DNA of 64,000 nucleotides from Streptomyces nodosus (GCF_008704995.1 NZ_CP023747.1:3002501-3066500); one strand, 5' to 3'. Shown: positions 8,853-17,594, counted from the stretch's first letter. The notes: a model not told the origin generated them from the sequence alone. Made by a program: numbers and translations.

Positions 8853-9039
8853 GTGCCAGTCACCGCCTTGGGGTTGCCGCCGGGAGGCGGCCCGGGCTCG
8901 CCGGGGAAGGCGAGCCCGCGCAAGGGTGCCCGCGGGATGCCGAGGCCTGCCGCCCGCGTCCGTCCCCTCTACAGTGCCCGCCCGCCCTTGCTCCGGGAAG
9001 GCCCCGTCCGGCCCTGCCTGCCCACGGCCGTGCCGACCC

Positions 9040-10320
9040 TCAGGCTCCTCGCCGTCGGTGCCCGCCGTCCCGGGACCCGGCACGGGCGCGGGAGGTGCCG
9101 TCGGGCCACAGCCGCGGACTCCGCTTCGCCGCGACGTCCTCGACCCAGCCGAAGGCAAGGATCGCCAGGCCTATCAGCGGCCAGGCCATCACGAACGTCC
9201 ACAGCGAGTAGGTGGTGTCCAGCGCGCTCGACGCGGCGTCGCTCCCCATGAAGGGGAGGTCGTAGAGCAGGTCCACGAGGGGGAAGGTGGCCATGATCAG
9301 CATGTTGTGCCACAGATAGATCGTGACCGCGCGGTTGTTGGACAGCGTCACCAGCTTGTCCCACCGGCGCAGCCGGCCCGGCAGCTCCTGCCACGACGGG
9401 GAGTACTGGAGGAGGATCACGACGAACCCGAAGGACCAGCAGGCCTGCCCCAGCGGGATGCCGTTGAGGTCCCAGCCCTCGTCGCCCTGATGGCCCGAGG
9501 CCCACCACAGGCCGAAGGCCATCACCAGCGTCGCGCAGGAGACGGCGGCATAGCGGGGGATCTTCGCCAGGAACCCCTCCTGGTGGGCGATGCCCAGGAC
9601 CCAGCAGCCGCCGTAGACCGCGAAGTCCGTGACGGCGTTGCCCGTCTCACCGGGGATGGTGACCAGACCCGTGCCGACGATCGCCGTCAGACCGAGCGGC
9701 GCCAGCAGTGTCACCCAGGGCACCCGGCGGAACAGCCACAGCAGCAGCGGCGAGGCCACCACGAACCAGAGGTAGGCACGCAGGTACCACAGCGGGCCCG
9801 CGGCCTCCTCCGCCCAGGTGTCCTCCAGCAGTCCGTGCGGGGAGCCGATGTGCCAGGGGAAGGGCGGGGCGCCGATCGGGACGATGTAGTTCACCAACTG
9901 CACCACGCCGAGGGTGCCGCCGTTGTCCGGGTCCTTCACCGGGTTCCAGCCGCTGACGAACAGCAGCGTCAGCACCACCGCGCTGAACGCCCACAGCGGC
10001 GGCAGCAGCCTCCGCACCCGGCTCTTGATGACGCTCAGGGCGGGGCGTTTCAGCGAGCGCGCCATCAGCGATCCCGCCAGCGCGAACATCACACCCATCG
10101 ACGGGAAGAGCACCGTCAGCCAGGCCCAGCCGAAGAGGTGGTAGGCGACGACGCGGACCAGGGCGATGGAGCGCAGCAGGTCCAGATAGCGGTCCCGGCC
10201 CGGTTTCGCCGCGGCGGGCGCGGGCTCCTGCCGCTGCTCGGGACCCGGCTGCTGCGGGATCCCGTACGGCGGTGCCGACTCCGGTCCGGTGCCCGTTCCG
10301 GCCGTGTATCCGTGGGTCAT
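9040..10320 (-). CDS. Acyltransferase family 3 membrane protein
   Basis: A 426-residue polytopic membrane protein. After a Pro/Gln-rich about 40-residue cytoplasmic tail comes the family signature DRYLDLLRSIALVRVVAYH (the His is the presumed catalytic/acyl-transfer residue), then about ten hydrophobic segments, including one near NRAVTIYLWHNMLIMATF. This family O-acetylates or O-succinylates surface polysaccharides. Its ATG overlaps the TGA of the upstream deacetylase-glycosyltransferase (10317-10320, ATGA), so it probably modifies the same exopolysaccharide. As that partner gene has lost its 5' end, expression of this gene may also be altered. Confidence 0.88.
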   Translation of the reverse strand: MTHGYTAGTGTGPESAPPYGIPQQPGPEQRQEPAPAAAKPGRDRYLDLLRSIALVRVVAYHLFGWAWLTVLFPSMGVMFALAGSLMARSLKRPALSVIKSRVRRLLPPLWAFSAVVLTLLFVSGWNPVKDPDNGGTLGVVQLVNYIVPIGAPPFPWHIGSPHGLLEDTWAEEAAGPLWYLRAYLWFVVASPLLLWLFRRVPWVTLLAPLGLTAIVGTGLVTIPGETGNAVTDFAVYGGCWVLGIAHQEGFLAKIPRYAAVSCATLVMAFGLWWASGHQGDEGWDLNGIPLGQACWSFGFVVILLQYSPSWQELPGRLRRWDKLVTLSNNRAVTIYLWHNMLIMATFPLVDLLYDLPFMGSDAASSALDTTYSLWTFVMAWPLIGLAILAFGWVEDVAAKRSPRLWPDGTSRARAGSRDGGHRRRGA

Positions 10321-12560
10321 GCCACGGGCCTCCGATCGTTGCTGCCGGTCCGCTGGTGCGGCACCGGACCGCCCGGCGCCTCGACGACGCCGGTGCGCCG
10401 CAGCTTCTGCCAGCGCAGCCGGCCGCCGGTGAGCGCCGTGATCCAGGACTGGAGCAGCACGACGTACATCAGCTGGCGGTAGAGGATCTGCTGCAGGGGC
10501 AGCGAGATGAGATGGGTCATGCGTTCGCGGTCCAGCCGGAAGGCGTAGGCCGCGCACACGGCCTGGATCGCCAGCACGCCCAGCCAGGCCACGACGGTCT
10601 TCTCCGTCGGCCCGAACAGCAGTCCGTACAGCAGGAACACATCGATCAGCGGCGCCAGCAGCGGCGCGACCACCATGAACAGGGACACCAGCGGCAGGCC
10701 CACCCGGCCGAAGCGGCCCGAGGGGCCCTTGTCCACCAGCGCGCGGCGGTGCTTCCAGATCGCCTGCATGGTGCCGTACGACCAGCGGTAGCGCTGGGAC
10801 CACAGCTGCTGGACCGACTCGGGGGCCTCCGTCCAGGCGCGGGCGTTCTCGGCGTACACCACCCGCCAGCCGTCGCGGTGCAGCGCCATGGTGACATCGG
10901 TGTCCTCGGCGAGCGTGTCGTCGCTCATGCCGCCGATCCGCTCCAGGGCCGAGCGCCGGAAGGCCCCGACCGCGCCGGGGATCGTCGGCATACAGCGCAG
11001 CATGTCGTACATCCGGCGGTCGAGGTTGAAGCCCATCACATACTCGATGTGCTGCCAGGCGCCGATGAGGCTGTCCCGGTTGCCCACCTTGGCGTTGCCC
11101 GCCACGGCACCGACCTTCGGGTCGCCGAAGGGCTGGACGAGTTCGCGGACGGTCGCCGGTTCGAAGACCGTGTCCCCGTCCATCATCACGATGATGTCGT
11201 GGCTCGCGTTCGCCAGGCCCCGGTTGAGCGCGGCCGGTTTGCCCGCGTTGTGCTGGCGCACCACCCGCACGCCCGGCAGGCGCAGATCCTCCACGATCCG
11301 GGCCGTGCCGTCCGAGGAGCCGTCGTCGATGACGATCACCTCGACGGGGTGCTCGCTCGCCATCAGGGAACGGACCGTGTTCTCGATGCACTTGGCCTCG
11401 TTGTACGCCGGCACCAGCACCGTGACGGGTTCGGTGACGGACGGCCCCCAGCCAAAGCCCCGGCGCCGCACCCGGCGCGCATGGGCGCCGGAGAGGACGA
11501 GCATCAGCACGAAGCGGGTGATGACCAGGCCGCCGATGATCGCGAGACAGACGGCGAGGACTCCGGTGGCCTCCTCCGAGGCCTGGACGAGGAAGATCCA
11601 GGCCTTGCCCTTCCACAGTTCGGAGCCGGTGACCCGGGTGTGGGCGCTGGGCGCGCCGAGCGCCTCGGTGAGGTTCTGGAACTTGTAGCCCTCGGCCTGG
11701 AGCCCGGGCAGGAAGCTGTCCAGTGCCTGCACCGTCTGGTGGCGGTCGCCGCCGGAGTCGTGCATCAGGACGATGGCGCCCTTGCCGTCCTTCGGGGTGG
11801 CCCGGCGGATGATCTCCTCGACGCCGGGCTTCTTCCAGTCCTCGCTGTCGGTGTCGTTGACGACGGTGATGTAACCGCGGCTGCCGATGTACTGGGTGAC
11901 CGGCCAGGACTTGTCGTCCATGGCGTCGGCGAAGGAGGAGTACGGCGGCCGGAAGAGCGAGGTGCGGATGCCGGCCGCGCCGGTGATGGCGAGCTGGTTG
12001 GTGGACAGTTCCCAGTCGATGCGCCGTTCCGACTGGTAGGAGAGGTCGGGGTGGTTGAAGGTGTGCAGGCCGACCTCGTGGCCCTCGTCCACCATGCGCT
12101 TGACGAGGTCCGGATAGCGCGAGGCCATGGTGCCGGTGACGAAGAAGACCGCGTGGGCGTCGTGCTTCTTCAGCACGTCCAGGACCTTGGGGGTCCAGGT
12201 CGGGTCGGGGCCGTCGTCGAAGGTGAGGACCAGTTGGTGGTCGGGCACCCGCATGCTGGCGGTGCGGCCGCTGCGGGTGTCGATGACCGGGCCGCCCTCG
12301 AGGATCTTCTCCGGCACCTTGTCGGTGGAGGCCTCGGGCTGGATGCGGTACCGGGAGGGCCGGCTGCGCAGGCTCTGGGTGGACGAGACGCGTCCGTTGC
12401 TGCAAGGTGCTCGTTTGACGGCGTACGAGGCGGCCCGCCACGGGATGACGTACACCTTGCTCACGGACAATGCGGCGGGATCGCTGTTCGCGGCCGGGCA
12501 GGTGGACGCCGTGCTGATCGGGGCGGACCGGATCGCGGCCGACGGTTCGGTGGCGAACAA
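10317..12560 (-). CDS. 5'-truncated polysaccharide deacetylase - GT2 synthase (MatB-like), chimeric N-terminus
   Basis: A bifunctional protein. The NodB deacetylase domain has LTFDDGPDPTWTPK, HTFNH, FRPPYSSFAD and LMHDSGGDRHQT. After a membrane segment comes a processive GT2 domain: VLVPAYNEAK, VIDDGSSDGT, NAGKPAALNRG, MDGDTVFEP (DxD), TLAEDTD and SQRYRWSYG (the QxxRW motif), then C-terminal membrane helices. The architecture matches Streptomyces MatB, which makes a PNAG-like polymer (recalled from literature). The native N-terminus is gone. Upstream of about 12370 the frame, opening at the ATG at 12560, is antisense mtnA and encodes about 62 unrelated residues. The usual N-terminal membrane anchor is therefore absent. 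It may be a non-functional fragment or a chimera with altered topology. Confidence 0.8.
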   Translation of the reverse strand: MFATEPSAAIRSAPISTASTCPAANSDPAALSVSKVYVIPWRAASYAVKRAPCSNGRVSSTQSLRSRPSRYRIQPEASTDKVPEKILEGGPVIDTRSGRTASMRVPDHQLVLTFDDGPDPTWTPKVLDVLKKHDAHAVFFVTGTMASRYPDLVKRMVDEGHEVGLHTFNHPDLSYQSERRIDWELSTNQLAITGAAGIRTSLFRPPYSSFADAMDDKSWPVTQYIGSRGYITVVNDTDSEDWKKPGVEEIIRRATPKDGKGAIVLMHDSGGDRHQTVQALDSFLPGLQAEGYKFQNLTEALGAPSAHTRVTGSELWKGKAWIFLVQASEEATGVLAVCLAIIGGLVITRFVLMLVLSGAHARRVRRRGFGWGPSVTEPVTVLVPAYNEAKCIENTVRSLMASEHPVEVIVIDDGSSDGTARIVEDLRLPGVRVVRQHNAGKPAALNRGLANASHDIIVMMDGDTVFEPATVRELVQPFGDPKVGAVAGNAKVGNRDSLIGAWQHIEYVMGFNLDRRMYDMLRCMPTIPGAVGAFRRSALERIGGMSDDTLAEDTDVTMALHRDGWRVVYAENARAWTEAPESVQQLWSQRYRWSYGTMQAIWKHRRALVDKGPSGRFGRVGLPLVSLFMVVAPLLAPLIDVFLLYGLLFGPTEKTVVAWLGVLAIQAVCAAYAFRLDRERMTHLISLPLQQILYRQLMYVVLLQSWITALTGGRLRWQKLRRTGVVEAPGGPVPHQRTGSNDRRPVA
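12345..12390. other. Rearrangement breakpoint (probable inversion junction)
   Basis: Left of here the minus strand reads as a conserved deacetylase-glycosyltransferase (RIQPEASTDKVPEKILEGG at about 12290-12350). Right of here the plus strand reads as conserved MtnA from WVDETRPLLQGARL (12376 onward). Neither family extends across. The 15 or so bases at 12373-12388 can be read sensibly in both genes, which would fit a short-homology junction, but the exact point cannot be fixed from one side. Confidence 0.75.
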
Positions 12561-12909
12561 GGTGGGGAGCTATCCCCTCGCCGTGCTGGCCAAGTACCAC
12601 CATGTGCCGTTCCTCGTGGTGGCGCCGGTGACGACGGTGGACGCGGCCACGCCGGACGGAGCGTCGATCGAGGTCGAGCAGCGGGCCGGACACGAGGTGA
12701 CGGAGGCCTTCGCGCCTCGGCCGACGGGAGCGGAGACGGGAGGCGGGACACCGGTGGCACCCCTGGGGACCCAGGCGTACAACCCGGCGTTCGATGTGAC
12801 GCCGCCCGAGCTGGTGACGGCGATCGTCACCGAAGAAGGAGTCGTGTCGCCCGTGACGGCAGGGGCCCTCGCCGCGCTGTGTGACAGGTCACGCCAGGTA
12901 ACGATTTAG
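12376..12909 (+). pseudogene. mtnA: S-methyl-5-thioribose-1-phosphate isomerase (MtnA), C-terminal half only
   Basis: MtnA isomerises methylthioribose-1-phosphate in methionine salvage. About 177 residues remain of an expected about 380. WVDETRPLLQGARLTAYEAA, LLTDNAAGSLF, DAVLIGADRIAADGSVANK (with the catalytic Asp in GADR) and VAPVTTVD are clear. The N-terminal half, including the catalytic Cys motif (HCN-like), is missing. The upstream in-frame sequence back to 12127 is antisense glycosyltransferase. The mtrA start follows the stop by 8 bp, the normal Streptomyces arrangement, so the 3' end is in its native context and the loss is due to the breakpoint. Confidence 0.85.
12881..12902 (+). 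promoter_or_regulatory. GTNAC-type motifs just upstream of mtrA
   Basis: A palindrome GTGAC-AG-GTCAC (12881-12892) and a further GTAAC (12898-12902) lie at the 3' end of the mtnA remnant, 16-37 bp before mtrA. MtrA boxes are built from GTNAC-like half-sites, so autoregulation is plausible. The assignment is inference from motif shape only. Confidence 0.35.
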
Positions 12910-12917
12910 TTAATGGG

Positions 12918-13607
12918 ATGATGTCGTTTATGAAGGGACGAGTCCTTGTCGTCGACGACGACACCGCACTGGCCGAGATGCTCGGCATTGTGCTGCGTGG
13001 TGAAGGTTTTGAGCCGTCTTTCGTAGCCGACGGCGACAAGGCGCTGGCCGCCTTTCGCGAGACCAAGCCCGACCTGGTGCTGCTCGATCTGATGCTGCCC
13101 GGGCGGGACGGCATCGAGGTGTGCCGCCTGATCAGGGCGGAGTCCGGCGTGCCCATCGTGATGCTGACGGCCAAGAGCGACACCGTGGACGTGGTGGTCG
13201 GTCTGGAGTCGGGCGCGGACGACTACATCGTGAAGCCGTTCAAGCCGAAGGAGCTGGTCGCCCGGATCCGGGCGCGGCTGCGGAGGTCGGAGGAGCCGGC
13301 GCCCGAGCAGCTCGCCATCGGCGACCTGGTGATCGATGTGGCCGGTCACTCCGTGAAGCGGGACGGGCAGTCGATCGCGTTGACGCCGCTGGAGTTCGAT
13401 CTGCTGGTGGCGCTCGCGCGCAAGCCGTGGCAGGTGTTCACCCGTGAGGTCCTGCTGGAGCAGGTCTGGGGCTACCGCCATGCGGCCGACACCCGCCTTG
13501 TCAATGTTCATGTCCAGCGGCTGCGCTCCAAGGTGGAGAAGGACCCGGAGCGGCCGGAGATCGTGGTGACCGTTCGTGGCGTCGGCTACAAGGCCGGACC
13601 GAGCTGA
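12918..13607 (+). CDS. mtrA: Two-component response regulator MtrA
   Basis: A 229-residue OmpR/PhoB-family regulator. The receiver domain has the acidic cluster VVDDD (about 11-15), phosphoacceptor D57 in LVLLDLMLPGRDG, T84 and K106 in YIVKPF. The C-terminal winged helix (about 130-229) has LTPLEFDLLVALARKP and VNVHVQRLRSKVEKDPERP, and ends TVRGVGYKAGPS. MtrA controls cell-wall remodelling, development and antibiotic production in actinobacteria. ATG at 12918 gives the usual MMSFMKGRVL start; the ATG at 12930 is the alternative. mtrB starts 1 nt after its stop, and lpqB follows, forming the conserved operon. Confidence 0.96.
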   Translation: MMSFMKGRVLVVDDDTALAEMLGIVLRGEGFEPSFVADGDKALAAFRETKPDLVLLDLMLPGRDGIEVCRLIRAESGVPIVMLTAKSDTVDVVVGLESGADDYIVKPFKPKELVARIRARLRRSEEPAPEQLAIGDLVIDVAGHSVKRDGQSIALTPLEFDLLVALARKPWQVFTREVLLEQVWGYRHAADTRLVNVHVQRLRSKVEKDPERPEIVVTVRGVGYKAGPS

Positions 13608-13608
13608 T

Positions 13609-15657
13609 ATGGCGCCTGACAGTGCCGCTCCGGCGCCCGGTCGGCCGGGAACCCGACCGGAGCGGCCTGTCGGAGGGCGGACGGCCGGTTCCCGGTGGGA
13701 AATCTTCGAGGGCGGGCTGCTCCGCGGCGGAGTCCACGGCAGCCCCGTGCTGCGGCTGGTGATGCGCTGGGTGCGTCGGCCGCTGCTGCCGGTGATCCGG
13801 CTGTGGCGGCGCAACATCCAGCTCAGGATCGTCGTCACCACGCTGCTGATGTCGCTCGGCGTGGTGCTGCTGCTGGGCTTCGTGGTCATCGGCCAGGTGC
13901 GCAACGGGCTGCTGGACGCCAAGGTGAAGGCGTCGCAGAGCCAGGCCGTGGGCGGCTTCACGGCCGCCGGGCAGAAGGCCGACAGCGCGGCCGGGGCGAG
14001 CGGCGGTGACGAGGGCCCGGGCACCGGAAACCCCGTGCAGAACGTCAGCGGCTGGATGAGCGACCTCGTCGAGTCGCTCTCCAGCGGCGGCCAGGGCGCC
14101 TTCGACGTGGTCACGCTCAGCACGACCGCCGCGGGCGACGACATCCGTGGCCTGGGACCGCGCGCCTCGGGCGGGGTGGACCCGAGCCAGAGCGTTCCCG
14201 AGGATCTGCGCAGGCGTCTGGACGCGGGCGGGGTGGCCCAGAGCTACACCCGCATCGTCTACACGAACAGCAGCCGCGGCACCCAGCCCGCGCTGATCAT
14301 CGGCAAGCAGATCAATGACTCCAACGGCGACCCGTACCAGCTGTACTTCCTCTTCCCCCTCACCCAGGAGGAGAAGTCGCTCAGCCTGGTCAAGGGCACG
14401 CTCGCGACCGCCGGGCTCTTCGTGGTCGTCCTCCTCGGAGCGATCGCCTGGCTGGTGGTGCGCCAGGTCGTCACCCCCGTACGGATGGCCGCCGGTATCG
14501 CGGAGCGGTTGTCCGCCGGGCGCCTCCAGGAACGGATGAAGGTCACCGGCGAGGACGACATCGCGCGCCTGGGCGAGGCCTTCAACAAGATGGCGCAGAA
14601 CCTCCAGCTGAAGATCCAGCAGTTGGAGGACCTGTCGCGGATGCAGCGGCGGTTCGTGTCCGATGTGTCGCACGAGCTGCGTACACCGCTGACCACCGTG
14701 CGCATGGCCGCCGATGTCATCCATGAGGCACGGGTCGACTTCGACCCGGTGACCGGGCGGTCGGCGGAGCTGCTCGCCGACCAGCTGGACCGCTTCGAGT
14801 CCCTGCTCGCGGATCTGCTGGAGATCAGCCGTTTCGACGCGGGCGCGGCGGCGCTGGAGGCCGATGCGATCGACCTGCGGGAGGTGGTGCGGCGGGTGGT
14901 GAGCGGGGCCGAGCCGCTCGCCGAGCGCAAGGGCACACGGATACGCGTCGTCGGTGACCAGCAGCCCGTGGTGGCCGAGGCGGACGCCCGGCGTGTGGAG
15001 CGGGTGCTGCGCAATCTGGTCGTCAACGCGGTCGAGCACGGCGAGGGCAAGGATGTCGTCGTCAAGCTGGCCGCGGCGGGCGGCGCGGTCGCGGTCGCCG
15101 TGCGCGACTACGGGGTGGGGCTCAAGCCCGGCGAGGCGACCCGGGTGTTCAGCCGCTTCTGGCGGGCGGACCCGGCGCGCGCCCGTACCACCGGTGGTAC
15201 GGGTCTGGGGCTGTCCATCTCCCTGGAGGACGCGCGGCTGCACGGCGGCTGGCTGCAGGCGTGGGGAGAGCCGGGTGGAGGCTCGCAGTTCCGGCTGACG
15301 CTGCCCCGGACCGCCGACGAGCCGCTGCGGGGCTCCCCGATACCCCTGGAGCCCAAGGACTCACGGCGCAACCGCGGACTGAACGACGCGGGACTGGCCC
15401 CGGGTGGCTCCGGCAAGCGCGCCACGGTGCCCGTACAGGCCACCGGGGAGCAGCCGCCCTCGCACGCCCCGATCGCGCCGCGGTCGACGCCGGCGACGCC
15501 CACGGCGGACCCGACGGCGCTGCCCGGCAACGGCGCCCGGGTGGTGCCACGGCCCGCCGGGACCGTACGACGGAACGACGACAGCACACCGGAACCGCCC
15601 CAGGGTGGTGGCGGTCCGGACGAGCGGGCGCAAGGGGAGGCAGTTCGTGGGCGCTGA
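13609..15657 (+). CDS. mtrB: Sensor histidine kinase MtrB
   Basis: A 682-residue cognate kinase of MtrA. The N-terminal basic/proline-rich tail is followed by TM1 (about 70-95, IVVTTLLMSLGVVLLLGFVV) and an extracytoplasmic sensor of about 170 residues. TM2 (about 265-285) and a HAMP domain (VTPVRMAAGIAERLSAGRL) follow. HisKA carries SDVSHELRTPLTTVRM with the phospho-accepting His at about 355. HATPase_c has LRNLVVNAVEHGEG (N box), VRDYGVGL (G1) and GTGLGLSIS (G2). A Pro/Ala-rich C-terminal tail of about 110 residues is typical of Streptomyces MtrB. The ATG at 13609 almost abuts the mtrA stop, implying coupling; lpqB overlaps its 3' end. Confidence 0.95.
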   Translation: MAPDSAAPAPGRPGTRPERPVGGRTAGSRWEIFEGGLLRGGVHGSPVLRLVMRWVRRPLLPVIRLWRRNIQLRIVVTTLLMSLGVVLLLGFVVIGQVRNGLLDAKVKASQSQAVGGFTAAGQKADSAAGASGGDEGPGTGNPVQNVSGWMSDLVESLSSGGQGAFDVVTLSTTAAGDDIRGLGPRASGGVDPSQSVPEDLRRRLDAGGVAQSYTRIVYTNSSRGTQPALIIGKQINDSNGDPYQLYFLFPLTQEEKSLSLVKGTLATAGLFVVVLLGAIAWLVVRQVVTPVRMAAGIAERLSAGRLQERMKVTGEDDIARLGEAFNKMAQNLQLKIQQLEDLSRMQRRFVSDVSHELRTPLTTVRMAADVIHEARVDFDPVTGRSAELLADQLDRFESLLADLLEISRFDAGAAALEADAIDLREVVRRVVSGAEPLAERKGTRIRVVGDQQPVVAEADARRVERVLRNLVVNAVEHGEGKDVVVKLAAAGGAVAVAVRDYGVGLKPGEATRVFSRFWRADPARARTTGGTGLGLSISLEDARLHGGWLQAWGEPGGGSQFRLTLPRTADEPLRGSPIPLEPKDSRRNRGLNDAGLAPGGSGKRATVPVQATGEQPPSHAPIAPRSTPATPTADPTALPGNGARVVPRPAGTVRRNDDSTPEPPQGGGGPDERAQGEAVRGR

Positions 15658-17479
15658 GGGCAGCGGCCGGCGGCGTGTTCCACGCCTCGGGGTGTTCACC
15701 GGCTGTGGTGCCGTACTGCTGGCCGGGTGCGCCTCGATGCCGGACAGCGGCGGACTGAGCGGGGTCGAGTCCACACCCCGGCAGAACGCACAGGTCCGGG
15801 TGTTCGCCAAGCCGCCGCGGGAGAACGCCGGGCCCGCGGAGATCGTGCAGGGTTTCCTGGAGGCGCTGACCAGCGACGACCCGCAGTATGAGACGGCGCG
15901 GAAGTATCTGACCTCCGGAGCCTCGCGCACCTGGAGGCCGGACGCCTCCACCACGGTGCTCTCCGACGGGCCGAACGCCATGCCCGAGGGCAGCAGAAGC
16001 CGGGAGGTGGGCGACGACTACGCCTACACCCTGACCGGCAGCCGGCTCGCCGTGGTGGACGCGCAGCACGCGTATGCGCCGGACTCGGGGACGTACGGCA
16101 GCACGGTGCATCTCGTGCTGGACAGGAAGACCAACCAGTGGCGCATCGACTCGCTGCCGCAGGGCGTGGTGATGGGCCGGTCCGACTTCCAGCGCAACTA
16201 TGTCTCGGTCAACAAGTACTACTACGCCTCGAACGTCCCGACCACGGTGAGCGGGCAGCTGAGCACGGTCGCGGACCCGGTGTATGTGCGCAGCAAGGTC
16301 GACCCCGTGACGGCGACGGTGCGCTCCTTGCTGAAGGGCCCCACGCACTGGCTGGCCCCCGTGACGACGACCGGCTTCCCCACGGGCACCGCGCTGCGCA
16401 AGGACGTCGTCTCGCTGTCGCCCGACGACCAGAACACGCTGACGGTGCCGCTCAACGGCAAGGCCGACGGGGTCGGGCGGGTGCAGTGCACCAGAATGGC
16501 GGCGCAGCTGCTGTTCACGCTCCAGGACCTGACGCCCACGGGTGTCAACCGGATCGAGCTGCAGCGGGAGAACGGCAAGAAGCTGTGTGAGCTGAGCGAG
16601 AACGGGGCCGAGCGGATCGCCTCGCACGGCACGGGCAAGCGGCCGGCGTACGAGTACTTCATCGACGGCAAGCAACGGCTGGTCCGGCTGCCCACCGGCA
16701 GCCCCTCCCAGGAGCCCGATCCGGTGCCCGGCGCGCTGGGCACGGAGGAGACACCACTGCGGGCGGCCGCGGTCTCGCGGGACGAGGGCACGGCGGCCGG
16801 GGTCTCGGCCGAGGGGCGGTCCCTGTACGTAAGTTCGCTGGTGCCGGGCGCCACGCTGGGGGACGCGGTGCTGACCAGTGCGGGGCTGTCGCAGGAGGAC
16901 AGGCTGACGACCCCGAGCTGGGACGGCGGAGGCGATCTGTGGGTGGCCGACCGCGATCCGAAGAACCCTCGGCTGCTGCTGCTTCAGCAGGGCGCGGGTG
17001 AGCCGGTGCCGGTGCGCACACCGGGCCTGGACGGGCGTATCGACGCGGTGCGGGTGGCCGCGGACGGCGTACGGATCGCCCTGATCGTCGAGAAGGGCGG
17101 CACCACCTCGCTGCAGATCGGGCGCGTGGAGCGGAAGGAGGGCGCGGACGGCGCGATCACCGTGTCGATCCGCGGACTGCACTCCGTGACCCCGCAGTTG
17201 GAGGCGGTCACGGCCATGTCGTGGGCCGGTGACGGCAGGCTCGTGGTGGTCGGACGCGAGGCCGGTGGGGTGCAGCAGCTGAGATATGTGCAGGTCGACG
17301 GCTCCACCCCGGCGGGGGTTCCGCCGGCCTCGCTGACGGGCGTCAAGCAGATAGCGGCCTCCGAGGACGAGCGGCTGCCGCTGGTGGCGTACTCGGAGGA
17401 CGGGATCGTGCGTCTGTCGGGCGGGACGCAGTGGCAGAAGGTGGTGAAGAAGGGCACGGCTCCCGTCTATCCGGGGTAG
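15647..17479 (+). CDS. lpqB: Lipoprotein LpqB (MtrAB accessory)
   Basis: A 610-residue lipoprotein that in actinobacteria interacts with the MtrB sensor domain and tunes MtrA phosphorylation. The N-terminal signal has RRR, a hydrophobic stretch and the lipobox LLAGC with the lipidated Cys at residue 28. A GerMN-type region is followed by a beta-propeller-like C-terminal half (repeated strand pattern, for example LQIGRVERKEG and AMSWAGDGRLVVVGRE). I chose GTG at 15647, preceded by GGGGAGG 6 nt upstream. It overlaps the mtrB stop by 11 bp, consistent with an mtrA-mtrB-lpqB operon. Confidence 0.94.
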   Translation: MGAEGSGRRRVPRLGVFTGCGAVLLAGCASMPDSGGLSGVESTPRQNAQVRVFAKPPRENAGPAEIVQGFLEALTSDDPQYETARKYLTSGASRTWRPDASTTVLSDGPNAMPEGSRSREVGDDYAYTLTGSRLAVVDAQHAYAPDSGTYGSTVHLVLDRKTNQWRIDSLPQGVVMGRSDFQRNYVSVNKYYYASNVPTTVSGQLSTVADPVYVRSKVDPVTATVRSLLKGPTHWLAPVTTTGFPTGTALRKDVVSLSPDDQNTLTVPLNGKADGVGRVQCTRMAAQLLFTLQDLTPTGVNRIELQRENGKKLCELSENGAERIASHGTGKRPAYEYFIDGKQRLVRLPTGSPSQEPDPVPGALGTEETPLRAAAVSRDEGTAAGVSAEGRSLYVSSLVPGATLGDAVLTSAGLSQEDRLTTPSWDGGGDLWVADRDPKNPRLLLLQQGAGEPVPVRTPGLDGRIDAVRVAADGVRIALIVEKGGTTSLQIGRVERKEGADGAITVSIRGLHSVTPQLEAVTAMSWAGDGRLVVVGREAGGVQQLRYVQVDGSTPAGVPPASLTGVKQIAASEDERLPLVAYSEDGIVRLSGGTQWQKVVKKGTAPVYPG

Positions 17480-17531
17480 ACGAGGGGCCGCGACCGGGGG
17501 CGGCGGGCCTCCACCGGTGGGCCTCCGCCGG

Positions 17532-17554
17532 TTGTCCACAGGGAGTTGTCCACA
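17532..17554 (+). promoter_or_regulatory. Two tandem DnaA boxes
   Basis: Two perfect copies of TTGTCCACA, the Streptomyces DnaA-box consensus, lie at 17532-17540 and 17546-17554 in the same orientation, start-to-start 14 bp. They sit between lpqB and comF. This is far too small to be an origin; it may be a DnaA titration or regulatory site. Confidence 0.6.
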
Positions 17555-17594
17555 GGCCTGGCGGGTCACCGCGGGCCCGGGCACAGTGGTGGCC

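Noticed and set aside
9040..12693. A single 1217-residue minus-strand protein
   Set aside because: Its first two-thirds is an out-of-frame reading of the deacetylase-glycosyltransferase. The real product in that frame is only the acyltransferase from 10320.
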